Assembly: GCA_964521025.1 (NCBI GenBank)
Contig: CAZFPK010000059.1
Coordinates: 1 to 18,988 of the forward strand
Direction: 5' to 3'
From: DRTC01 sp964521025
GTDB taxonomy: Bacteria > Cloacimonadota > Cloacimonadia > Cloacimonadales > TCS61
DNA length: 18,988 nt
Below, piece after piece: positions 8,272 through 15,088 of this stretch (position 1 is its first letter; each line of letters begins with the position of its first letter). The position numbers and the translations under genes are program-made. The notes under the pieces were generated by a model, which was given only the letters and a program-made list of their open reading frames with translations, ran no database searches and was not told the origin of the DNA.

Positions 8272-8601
8272 TTAAGCCGGAACAAAAGAGAGATTCAGAT
8301 GTGCTTTGCTTTGTTTTTTGGGTTGAATGATGATCTCGATATCTTGATCAAAAGCACATAAAAAAGAAAAAAGATCATCCATTGAAAAACCATAAAGTTT
8401 ACCATTACGAAGATCTGAGACCTTTGACCGATTAATTTTCAGGATTTTTCCTGTGTCTTTCACTGAAAGATTTCTCTCTTTAATAATATCATAAACCTTT
8501 GAGGCTATTTTCACTTTTGTCAACCGTTCTTCGGAATTATCCAATCCCAAATCTTTGAAGACATTTCCTGAACTTTCCTCAAATTGAATTTTATCCTTCA
8601 T
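8272..8601 (-). CDS. HigA-like XRE-family antitoxin
   Basis: The 109-aa protein has the HigA2/HTH_37 layout: FKDLGLDNSEERLTKVKIA, then a helix-turn-helix of the Cro/C1 type at about residues 35-80 (IIKERNLSVKDTGKILKINR, SKVSDLRNG) and LYGFSMDDLFSFLCAFDQDI leading to EIIIQPK. It should neutralise a RelE/HigB-type toxin and repress its own operon. The ATG has GGGAG in front of an A8 run and overlaps the 3' end of the upstream toxin pseudogene by 11 bp, the toxin-first order of higBA. The frame is intact although the toxin is broken. A 42-bp gap separates it from the next toxin-antitoxin pair. Confidence 0.85.
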   Translation of the reverse strand: MKDKIQFEESSGNVFKDLGLDNSEERLTKVKIASKVYDIIKERNLSVKDTGKILKINRSKVSDLRNGKLYGFSMDDLFSFLCAFDQDIEIIIQPKKQSKAHLNLSFVPA

Positions 8602-8954
8602 TTTTTTTCTCCCTGAAAATGACTCGGGCTAATTGTAGATTCTTTCTAATAATCTCGATATCATTTTTAGAAGTTTTAATCCCTTTAGAAGATTTTTTTT
8701 GAAAGCGTGAAGAATGAAAATGACATTTCCCAACTTGATCACATAAACAACACGATATGTATCTTTTAGATAAATTATGACTATTTCATAGACATCCTTA
8801 AAACCTTTTAATTGTTTGACTCGATGATACTTTTACCTAATTGTGCTCTATAAAGAGCAAAACCGGTTTTGTATTTAACTGGATCAGGAAACTTCCTTAA
8901 ATTTTTAAGAGAAGAACCGATCCAGACAATCTCTTTCAGTTCTTTTGATTCCAT
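8591..8954 (-). pseudogene. HigB/Gp49-like (RelE superfamily) toxin, two frameshifts
   Basis: HigB-type toxins are ribosome-dependent mRNA interferases. Read from the ATG at 8954 the protein runs MESKELKEIVWIGSSLKNLR, then KFPDPVKYKTGFALYRAQLG, to a stop at 8808. The next frame supplies the core QLKGFKDVYEIVIIYLKDTY, RVVYVIKLGNVIFILHAFKK. The third frame then supplies the C-terminus KKSSKGIKTSKNDIEIIRKN, LQLA, ending at 8591. Joined, the three pieces match the Gp49 family (GYALYLAQ, LKGF, DTYRVVY, LHAFQKKS, GIKTPK). Each break needs one added base: one near 8814-8817, and one in the A8 run (8693-8700, plus-strand T8), which would need nine. The homopolymer site could be sequencing error or transcriptional slippage; the first break is harder to explain that way. 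Confidence 0.82.
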
Positions 8955-8967
8955 TTTGACCAATTAA

Positions 8968-9018
8968 ACTTTCCGAATCTTTATGATCAGAATTCCTTTG
9001 AAGGAAGCTTCGGAAAGT
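8968..9018. terminator. Inverted repeat, probable terminator of the HhH-barrel gene
   Basis: A perfect 10-bp inverted repeat ACTTTCCGAA (8968-8977) / TTCGGAAAGT (9009-9018) encloses a second hairpin TTCCTT-TG-AAGGAA (8993-9006). It lies 35 bp past the stop of the minus-strand gene at 9054 and is followed on that strand by TTTAATT, a weak U-tract. It separates that gene from the higB-like start at 8954. Confidence 0.5.
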
Positions 9019-9053
9019 GCTTTTTCCAAATTCAACAAATTCAACCGGTTCAA

Positions 9054-11690
9054 CTAAAACTTCCAATCAAGTTGCGCCCTGATCGATGTCTCCGATATTT
9101 CCACATTTTTATAATAATAAGGTTTGTCGGGAATTGCATTATAATCCCTGAATTCCAGTTCCCGTGTCATTTGCTTTTTGTATTTATATTTGATCGAGAA
9201 AAAAAGATTATTGGCAATCCTGCTGTGGATCGTGAACCAGTATTTGTAGCCTCGATCATCGTGATTAAAATCGAGATTCACATCTTCAAAATCCCAGAAG
9301 CTGACACCGAGTCCTTTCCAAACGGCAACTGAACCGATGATCTTCAGGTTTTTATTAAAATTATGAGTGTAATCAGCGTAAATGTAATCTCCGTGAGTCA
9401 AAGTTGAAGCTTGAGCCATACTCACAATACTGTCGGGATTTGTGGGTTCTCCCGGATCATAAATGGAAAGATACGGAGGTTGAACGACTCTTCCGTGAAC
9501 ATAGCCGAGGATAAATCTATCGCGATTGGAGAGGTAGGAAGTTAAAGCAATTTCCGCTTCTTGAGAAAGTGATTTTCCGCGATCCTGATCGTCTTCGTTT
9601 CTTTTCTGCTGCTGTTTATATCGCAACCTGAATCTTTGCTGGTATATTGGACGAAAATCGAGTTTTCCCTCAAAACGGTAATTGCGGCGAGCATCGGATT
9701 TTCTTTCCCAGATATCGAGATAGAGTTTCGATAAGGTCATCCAGGTATTGAACCTGTAGCGGGTTTCCAGGTAAACTCCTCTTTCAGCAGAAGGTTGCGC
9801 AGAATTGATGTAAATATCCGAGAGAAGAGTATTGGGAGATGCATAAGCCAGTTTTTCAAAAATAGTGTCATCAAAACGCTGACTTTCAGCAAATGATCTC
9901 ATATATGGATTATCAAATTCAAGGTCGTAATCGCGGTAAAGAGAGAGGACATAAAAATCGTTGAACAATGAATAAGCACTTATGATCAAGGCTTTCGGAT
10001 CATCACCAATCTTTAGTTCATCTCCAGTTAGAGACATTTCGGCATATTCGCCCTGGAAAGAAGTGTTATTCAAAGTCGTCTGCCATTCCAGACCGAGAAC
10101 GCGGCGATAATTTCGATCATAACCATAGCGAGTGGAATCTGAATAAGTCGAATACATCGAAGATATCTCATTATCGGTGGATTTCCATTTATCGAAATAA
10201 TCCCCTTTGATCAGGAGTTCCTTCAAATCATCTCCAGCCGGTACGATAAAATCGCGATCATAAAGAGCTTCGATCCCGGTAAAACCGATATGTGTTCCGA
10301 TAAAAGGAGAATACTCGAAATGAGCTCCGAGCAATTTTTCCTCGACTGCATCTCTGCGGGGAGCAATCGTATTGATGTTGAAATGATCTTCCGCAGAAAT
10401 TAGTTCATCATCGGTAAATCTCCTGGTCATTGTGATGTAAGAAAAAGCATCATCCTGATCATCGATCTTACCATCCGGGATTGGGATCAGGAGAGAATCC
10501 GCATCATAAACATAATCTCCGTTCTCATCTTTGAGAAAATCCCCCTTGTTGTCGTAAATGACTGCGTCTTTCTTATCGATGGAGAAAAATAGAGCAGCAT
10601 TAAATTCCTTTCTCCGCCAGTCGAGAGCCAACCCTTTCAAAGAGTATTCCCGGGTTCGGGAAACATCTCCAATGATACCTTTTATTCTTTTATTAAAACC
10701 GTAACCTGTTTTCCGGGGGCTGTAATAATCTGTATTTTCCATAACCAGACCTTCCCCGTAAGTTGCTCGATAATTTCCCGAATAGATTTTTAGATAATTC
10801 CTGCCCAAAAGTTCGATTTCTTTCTCATATCCGAGATAAAATTTCGCATCATTGAAAATATTTTTTGTATCAGCATCGAGGAAATTTTTCTCACCTTTAT
10901 TGGAATTATACATCAAACCGGCTTTCCATTCATTCTGGTAACGCACCCTGATCTTATTCATCACCGCCGAAGAGATATCATCCATTTTAAAAAACCCCCA
11001 ATAAGAACTTGTTTTATGAGACCAATTCCCCATTTGTTCTTTATACATCTCGACTGCATCGCTTTCGTAAGGTTCGGTATTGAATTTCAACTGGTAATCG
11101 AAGAAAAGTCTATTTTGCACAGGTTTTTCTTTGTAATAAACATAATTTCGGAGATTAGTATAACTGTAATGAGTAACACCTTGAGTTCGCCGTAGATCGC
11201 GAGCATTGGCAAGAGTGTCTCCAAAGGCTCTTCTTTTCAGGATGGCGGCTGCATCCTGAGCATTAACATTCGGCATATTCAGGATTTCGGAGAAAGATAA
11301 TTTATTAATATTCCGAGGTGTTATCAAATAATCTTCCCAGACATCGGACATTCCTTCCTGCAGACCTTCATTACTGCCTAACCTCTGGATCAAATAATAG
11401 ATTTCTTCCCGTCTTTGGGCAGCATCATCTTTATCATCGTAATGAGAAACCGAAACGAGAGGTTTTAATTTATTGAGGGTTTTCTGATCGATGGAAGGAA
11501 TTTCCCGCAGATCATAAATACTTTTAAAAAAACTCCGGTAATAACGATAATCATAGATATCGTTCGCCTGGTTTTCAGTTACCGGGAGATTTATCAATTG
11601 TTCCAGACTGGCTGTGTTCAAATCTATTGTCTCTGAACAAAGTAAAAAACAGAAACTTAGAAAAATAAAAGAAAATAATATTTTTTTCAT
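9054..11690 (-). CDS. Exported helix-hairpin-helix / outer-membrane beta-barrel protein
   Basis: The ATG at 11690 is chosen over one 36 bp upstream: it follows AAGGA by six bases and begins a proper signal peptide (MKKILFSFIFLSFCFLLCSE). The product is 878 aa. Residues 22-80 form a ComEA-like helix-hairpin-helix region (ETIDLNTASLEQLINLP, then REIPSIDQKTLNKL). A second HhH-like region spans about 128-186 (INKLSFSEILNMPNVNAQDA, then DLRRTQGVTHYSYTNL). The remaining 690 or so residues are aromatic, strand-rich outer-membrane barrel sequence ending LDWKF. An acidic loop near residues 380-420 (DNKGDFLKDENGDYVYD, then PDGKIDDQDD) looks able to bind calcium. HhH motifs normally bind DNA, so DNA contact at the cell surface is conceivable but unproven; they could be protein-interaction modules. 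An identified terminator-like hairpin follows. Confidence 0.8.
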   Translation of the reverse strand: MKKILFSFIFLSFCFLLCSETIDLNTASLEQLINLPVTENQANDIYDYRYYRSFFKSIYDLREIPSIDQKTLNKLKPLVSVSHYDDKDDAAQRREEIYYLIQRLGSNEGLQEGMSDVWEDYLITPRNINKLSFSEILNMPNVNAQDAAAILKRRAFGDTLANARDLRRTQGVTHYSYTNLRNYVYYKEKPVQNRLFFDYQLKFNTEPYESDAVEMYKEQMGNWSHKTSSYWGFFKMDDISSAVMNKIRVRYQNEWKAGLMYNSNKGEKNFLDADTKNIFNDAKFYLGYEKEIELLGRNYLKIYSGNYRATYGEGLVMENTDYYSPRKTGYGFNKRIKGIIGDVSRTREYSLKGLALDWRRKEFNAALFFSIDKKDAVIYDNKGDFLKDENGDYVYDADSLLIPIPDGKIDDQDDAFSYITMTRRFTDDELISAEDHFNINTIAPRRDAVEEKLLGAHFEYSPFIGTHIGFTGIEALYDRDFIVPAGDDLKELLIKGDYFDKWKSTDNEISSMYSTYSDSTRYGYDRNYRRVLGLEWQTTLNNTSFQGEYAEMSLTGDELKIGDDPKALIISAYSLFNDFYVLSLYRDYDLEFDNPYMRSFAESQRFDDTIFEKLAYASPNTLLSDIYINSAQPSAERGVYLETRYRFNTWMTLSKLYLDIWERKSDARRNYRFEGKLDFRPIYQQRFRLRYKQQQKRNEDDQDRGKSLSQEAEIALTSYLSNRDRFILGYVHGRVVQPPYLSIYDPGEPTNPDSIVSMAQASTLTHGDYIYADYTHNFNKNLKIIGSVAVWKGLGVSFWDFEDVNLDFNHDDRGYKYWFTIHSRIANNLFFSIKYKYKKQMTRELEFRDYNAIPDKPYYYKNVEISETSIRAQLDWKF

Positions 11691-11941
11691 TTTTTCCTTA
11701 CCTGCCAAAAAGTAAAATATAAACATAATTTTACTTGAGCAAACAAAAAATCGAGTCGATTATTGTAAAGGATTTTGTATAGGGATTTTTAATACTCGCA
11801 ATTTATATGTATTAGAGTAGAATGAAATTATTTATGATTTTAATTCAGGACGAAAAAGATAACGAAAATTATTTTAGAATTAGTTTTTACAATTAACTCA
11901 ATCAAATTGTATTCAAGAAATTCATCTATTTAACTTATTCC

Positions 11942-11967
11942 AACGGAGTGGTTTCTAACAGAGTGGT
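11942..11967. repeat. Short direct repeat at the protease 3' end
   Basis: AACGGAGTGGT (11942-11952) and AACAGAGTGGT (11957-11967) are direct repeats 15 bp apart. The second copy encodes the last residues and covers the stop of the minus-strand aspartic protease, so the C-terminal LPLC may derive from a small repeat insertion. Confidence 0.5.
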
Positions 11968-12359
11968 AATAACGGTTTTTCCGGAGATTTCGGATTTGGC
12001 AGTAATTTCTTTTTTTGTGGTGAAATATGCCAATCCATTTCTTCTAAAGGAACTGCTCCGAGTAAAGGCTCTGTTCCAAAAGGAAGTTCAATCGCCCGCA
12101 CTTGACTTTTCCTTCCCTGAACTTCGATTTCTGCTATACCATAAACGCGATAAGTATGTTCTCCTCCATCTGCTGTATAAACCTGAACTTCTCCAACTTG
12201 TTTAAGCTTCAGTTTTTCGATTATTTCAACCGGTAATGCTAATTCAGCAGCACCTGAATCGACGAGAGCTTCACAATCTACTTCTTCACCTTTTTGTTTA
12301 TCAGGTAAAAACTGGTTTTGCCAGTTTCTTAATTTTATTGGTACATGAAAGATTGCCAT
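11955..12359 (-). CDS. Clan AA (retropepsin-like) aspartic protease
   Basis: The 134-aa protein carries the single-domain retropepsin-like core: ALVDSGAAELALPVEIIEKL at about residues 31-50, with the D-S-G catalytic triad, a VYTADGGEHTYRVYG flap region, and LPFGTEPLLGAVPLEEMDW with the second hydrophobic-Gly element, followed by LLPNPKSPEKP. Family members act as homodimers because each chain supplies one catalytic Asp. No signal peptide is seen, so it should be cytoplasmic. The cellular substrate of these small bacterial and archaeal clan AA proteases is not known. No good Shine-Dalgarno precedes the ATG (AGAG about nine bases upstream at best). It diverges from the pseudopilin gene at 12516 and appears to be a single-gene unit. 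Confidence 0.8.
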   Translation of the reverse strand: MAIFHVPIKLRNWQNQFLPDKQKGEEVDCEALVDSGAAELALPVEIIEKLKLKQVGEVQVYTADGGEHTYRVYGIAEIEVQGRKSQVRAIELPFGTEPLLGAVPLEEMDWHISPQKKKLLPNPKSPEKPLLPLC

Positions 12360-12515
12360 AAAAAACTCTAAAGCATTTTTTCAAATTAATAGAAGAACTC
12401 TATAAAGAATCCTTCCAAATACAACAACAAATTCTGTTTTATTATCGTCAATTGAAAAATCATTTGACATTCAATATTGCCTTAAAATTCTTGCTTTGAA
12501 TTTTTTGGAGGTTTT

Positions 12516-12950
12516 ATGGCTGAAAATACTAAGATCGAGAAAAAAAACAAATTCTCTCTGATTGAATTATTGATGATCATTATGTTGGTTGGGATCATCT
12601 TTACTTTGATAATCCCTCTGCAAACAGATAAAAAGAATTATGAAAAGATGAAAGAAGCGATCAGGAACATCCAGGTCATTGCCAGGGCAGATGTTATTTT
12701 CAAGAATGATCCTGAGAACGGGTATTATGCTTTCGATGTGAGTATGCTCAATATCGACAAGGAATTGATTAAACCGGGGAACGATTTTTTCTTTGATTAT
12801 TCTTTGACGGACAGCACTGTTGTCGCCACGACAAATGATAATTTCGGGAAAAAAGGTGCTTCTGTTTATTATTATCTTCCGCAAGGTCCCTGGGGTGTCG
12901 GTGACGACAAAATTTCCAAAAGTGTGATCGATCCGAACTGGCTTCCGTAA
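12516..12950 (+). CDS. Type IV pilin-like / pseudopilin protein
   Basis: The 144-aa protein has a short charged leader (MAENTKIEKKNK) followed by FSLIELLMIIMLVGIIFTLI at residues 13-32, the class III N-methylation motif with Glu at mature position 5 and a hydrophobic stem helix. The remainder is a small globular domain (IARADVIFKNDPENGYYAFD, ending GPWGVGDDKISKSVIDPNWL). Such proteins are assembled from the inner membrane into type IV pili, type II secretion pseudopili or DNA-uptake fibres. Unusually, the residue before the cleavage site is Lys, not Gly, so processing by a standard prepilin peptidase is uncertain. GGAGG stands four bases before the ATG. A clean terminator follows, so it is monocistronic. 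No other pilus gene lies in the window. Confidence 0.75.
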   Translation: MAENTKIEKKNKFSLIELLMIIMLVGIIFTLIIPLQTDKKNYEKMKEAIRNIQVIARADVIFKNDPENGYYAFDVSMLNIDKELIKPGNDFFFDYSLTDSTVVATTNDNFGKKGASVYYYLPQGPWGVGDDKISKSVIDPNWLP

Positions 12951-12975
12951 ACAATATAGAAATGATATTTTAATT

Positions 12976-13012
12976 AACCTTCATTTTGGAAAATCCATTT
13001 TGAAGGTTTTTT
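12976..13012 (+). terminator. Intrinsic terminator of the pseudopilin gene
   Basis: AACCTTCA (12976-12983) pairs with TGAAGGTT (13001-13008). An inner TGGA/TCCA stem with an AAA loop continues the hairpin, and it is followed by a T-run ending at 13012. It lies 25 bp after the stop of the plus-strand gene. Confidence 0.85.
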
Positions 13013-13019
13013 GTTATCC

Positions 13020-13138
13020 TGTCATTCTGAATTTTCTCACAAAGAGATTCTTTCGGAGAATCTACAGTTATGAATTTATTTTGTACGATTGTACTGAGAT
13101 TCCTCGTTAGAAAAGCAGAAATAAGACTCGGAATGACA
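13020..13138. mobile_element. MITE-like inverted-repeat element, copy B
   Basis: It begins TGTCATTCTGA (13020-13030) and ends TCGGAATGACA (13128-13138), inverted repeats with one mismatch. It shares length (119 vs 122 bp), ends and the internal GATTCCTCGT(A/T)AGAAA block (13098 on) with the element at 2222-2343. Each element consists of two inverted arms of about 47 bp. It sits between the pseudopilin terminator and the PHP gene, ending 20 bp before that gene's ATG. Confidence 0.72.
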
Positions 13139-13158
13139 AAAGAAAATAAAGTGAAATA

Positions 13159-14844
13159 ATGAATCCTATTTCCTATCTCTTATCTCCCATCTCCTTTCTC
13201 CCTTTTTTTGGACTTTATGCCGAAACACATTACCGTATCAAATTACTGAAACCTCGATATTACCGGGAACAACCGGAGATAATTGCCGATGTTCCCATCA
13301 GAACGAGTAAAAAGAATAATGCGGAACTTCCGGTTTTATTCATCATCAAAGATGCTCATCTTTTCCCGGTTTTACTGGAAAAAGTTGAAATTAAAATAAT
13401 CGGAAGGGATCAAAAAATAAAAGTCATTGAACAGATCGATAAAAATATTTCTCAAAGATATTTTTCCGAAATCCTGAAAATCAACCTTGATAAATTCAAA
13501 CCGGAACAAATTTTATTTATTACAGTAAAATTCCATATCGAACAGGATTTAGAAAAATATGTTATTTTAAACGATAATTATAAAAACCTCTGCAAGCAGC
13601 CGTTTCAATGTTATTTGGCAGAAAAACCTCTACCTTATCCAACCAACTGGTTTGCCGGAGAGCCGCATTACCACAGCAATTATACTTCCGACCAGGTCGA
13701 ATTCGGAGCGGATATTCCTGTTGCCGCGGAAATGGCAAAAGCTCTCGGGTTATCATGGTTTTTCGTTACCGATCATTCTTATGATCTCGATGATCAAGAA
13801 TCGGATTATTTGAAAAAAGATCATCGTATTCCGAAATGGAAAAAGATGAAATCCGAAACTGAAAAAAATGATACAAAAAATCTCAGGATCATCCATGGGG
13901 AAGAGGTTTCGATTGGAAATTCTGAAGGAAAGAATGTTCATCTACTGGTTCTAAATAATGAAGATTTTATCGAAGGTGACGGAGATAGTGCGGAAAGATG
14001 GTTCAGCAATAAACCGACAGGGGAAATAACAAATTACAAATTACAAATAACAAATAAATCTCAAATTTCAAATGAACAAACCTCAAACAAGAAAAAATCA
14101 AATCCCGCACCCCGAATCCCGCACCTCGCATCCTGCACCTCGTACCCCGCACCTCGCACCCCGAATCCCGAATCCCTTTTCATCGCTGCTCATCCAAACG
14201 AAAAAATTCCTTTTCTCCAGAAACTGACTTTAAGACGGGGAAACTGGCAAATCCGGGATTATGAACAGAGCGGAATTAAATTCCTGCAGATCATAAATAA
14301 TTCGGATTTGAATTCAGTTGAAAAATCTTTCACTTATTGGAAAAATCTTCTCTTAAAAGGACATAAATTTTTTATTTTAGCAGGCAATGATGCGCACGGA
14401 AATTTCAATATAATGCGGCAGATAAAAATTCCGTATTGGAAATTATTTTCTACTCACCACCAGGTTTTCGGAAAATTCCATACTATATTTAATTACCCGG
14501 AAAATGACCCGGTCAAGGGGATTCAAAACGGGAGGATCATTGTCGGTAATGGTCCTTTCCTGAATTTCCGGCTGGAAGATGAAAATCAAAAGTTTGAAAT
14601 CGGTTCAACAACTAACCTGAGAAAAGCAAAACTTGTTTACGAAACTGCAACTTCACCTGAATTCGGGAAAATTACTTTAATTGAATTATATATTGGAGAC
14701 TCTAATTCTCAAAATGAAAAACGAGTTAAAGAACCTTTGAATAATGCTTTTCTTATCCTGCCCGAAAAGGGATATTTGAGGATGAGTTTAAGCACCTCCA
14801 AAATGGGAAGAGTTTTTACGAACCCGGTCTGGATCGAGAATTAA
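13159..14844 (+). CDS. PHP-family metal-dependent phosphoesterase with repeat-derived insertions
   Basis: The 561-aa protein has an N-terminal beta-rich domain (about 20-160), a PHP domain with complete trinuclear-metal ligands, and a C-terminal domain. PHP motifs: H170-x-H172 (EPHYHSNYTSD), D205-H206 (VTDHSYD), E248/E249 (IHGEEVS), H261 (VHLLVL), H345 (IAAHPNE) and D411-x-H413 (GNDAHGN). PHP enzymes hydrolyse phosphoesters such as nucleotides, histidinol phosphate or DNA ends; the substrate is unknown here. Residues about 289-339 are low complexity and encoded by 7-bp repeats, inserted in frame between metal ligands H261 and H345. The first hydrophobic stretch (PISYLLSPISFLPFF) is also encoded by 7-bp repeats and could act as a signal peptide or anchor. 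No convincing Shine-Dalgarno is present, so the true start is uncertain. Confidence 0.8.
   Translation: MNPISYLLSPISFLPFFGLYAETHYRIKLLKPRYYREQPEIIADVPIRTSKKNNAELPVLFIIKDAHLFPVLLEKVEIKIIGRDQKIKVIEQIDKNISQRYFSEILKINLDKFKPEQILFITVKFHIEQDLEKYVILNDNYKNLCKQPFQCYLAEKPLPYPTNWFAGEPHYHSNYTSDQVEFGADIPVAAEMAKALGLSWFFVTDHSYDLDDQESDYLKKDHRIPKWKKMKSETEKNDTKNLRIIHGEEVSIGNSEGKNVHLLVLNNEDFIEGDGDSAERWFSNKPTGEITNYKLQITNKSQISNEQTSNKKKSNPAPRIPHLASCTSYPAPRTPNPESLFIAAHPNEKIPFLQKLTLRRGNWQIRDYEQSGIKFLQIINNSDLNSVEKSFTYWKNLLLKGHKFFILAGNDAHGNFNIMRQIKIPYWKLFSTHHQVFGKFHTIFNYPENDPVKGIQNGRIIVGNGPFLNFRLEDENQKFEIGSTTNLRKAKLVYETATSPEFGKITLIELYIGDSNSQNEKRVKEPLNNAFLILPEKGYLRMSLSTSKMGRVFTNPVWIEN
13165..13199 (+). repeat. Five 7-bp pyrimidine-rich tandem repeats at the PHP gene start
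   Basis: The units are CCTATTT, CCTATCT, CTTATCT, CCCATCT and CCTTTCT, directly after codon 2. Translated, they give the hydrophobic N-terminus of the PHP protein. Confidence 0.75.
14024..14072 (+). repeat. AT-rich 7-bp tandem repeats inside the PHP gene
   Basis: There are seven consecutive 7-bp units: AAATAAC, AAATTAC, AAATTAC, AAATAAC, AAATAAA, TCTCAAA, TTTCAAA. Looser A-rich sequence bridges to the GC-rich array at 14103. The encoded protein (NYKLQITNKSQISNEQ) is polar low complexity. Confidence 0.75.
14103..14172 (+). repeat. Ten C-rich 7-bp tandem repeats inside the PHP gene
   Basis: Ten uninterrupted units follow the pattern yCyyGmA (TCCCGCA, CCCCGAA, TCCCGCA, CCTCGCA, TCCTGCA, CCTCGTA, CCCCGCA, CCTCGCA, CCCCGAA, TCCCGAA). 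Base composition contrasts sharply with the AT-rich gene. Because 7 is not a multiple of 3, gain or loss of one unit would shift the reading frame. Confidence 0.85.
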
Positions 14845-14915
14845 TTGCGAAGCTTTGATCATCAAAACCTCGACGGGACTAACAAAGCGTACAAATGCGA
14901 CCAGAAAAACACAGC

Positions 14916-15028
14916 AATCAAGAACACGAAGATACGCGAAAATTTTTTAACTTGCTCCTTTTCTTGACAGGGATGATTTGAATTTGAATTTAGCACTAAA
15001 ATTTTTTCAAGTTCTTGTATTCTTGATT
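14916..15028. repeat. Imperfect long inverted repeat before the AOR gene
   Basis: AATCAAGAA (14916-14924), followed by a CACGAAG and AAAATTTTTT stretch, is mirrored by AAAATTTTTT, CTTGTA and TTCTTGATT ending at 15028. The arms are about 33 bp and imperfect. The 244-bp gap 14845-15088 otherwise holds no gene. This may be another non-coding repeat element or an upstream regulatory hairpin of the AOR gene. Confidence 0.4.
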
Positions 15029-15088
15029 AGAAACAAGAAAAAAGTATCATCTGAATAAGGATTTAGACAAAATTACAGGAGTGCAAAA

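Noticed and set aside
9054..11690. Lipoprotein signal in the HhH-barrel protein
   Set aside because: The Cys at residue 18 is preceded by LL, not by the small residue expected in a lipobox.
9054..11726. Upstream ATG at 11726 for the HhH-barrel gene
   Set aside because: The extra 12 residues (MFIFYFLAGKEK) precede a normal signal peptide, and the Shine-Dalgarno AAGGA points to the ATG at 11690.
12464..12469. TTGACA as a -35 box for the pseudopilin gene
   Set aside because: No acceptable -10 hexamer is found at 16-18 bp, and the promoter consensus of this lineage is unknown. The same applies to TTGACA at 14964-14969.
14024..14176. CRISPR array
   Set aside because: Units are contiguous 7-bp repeats with no spacers and lie inside a coding frame.
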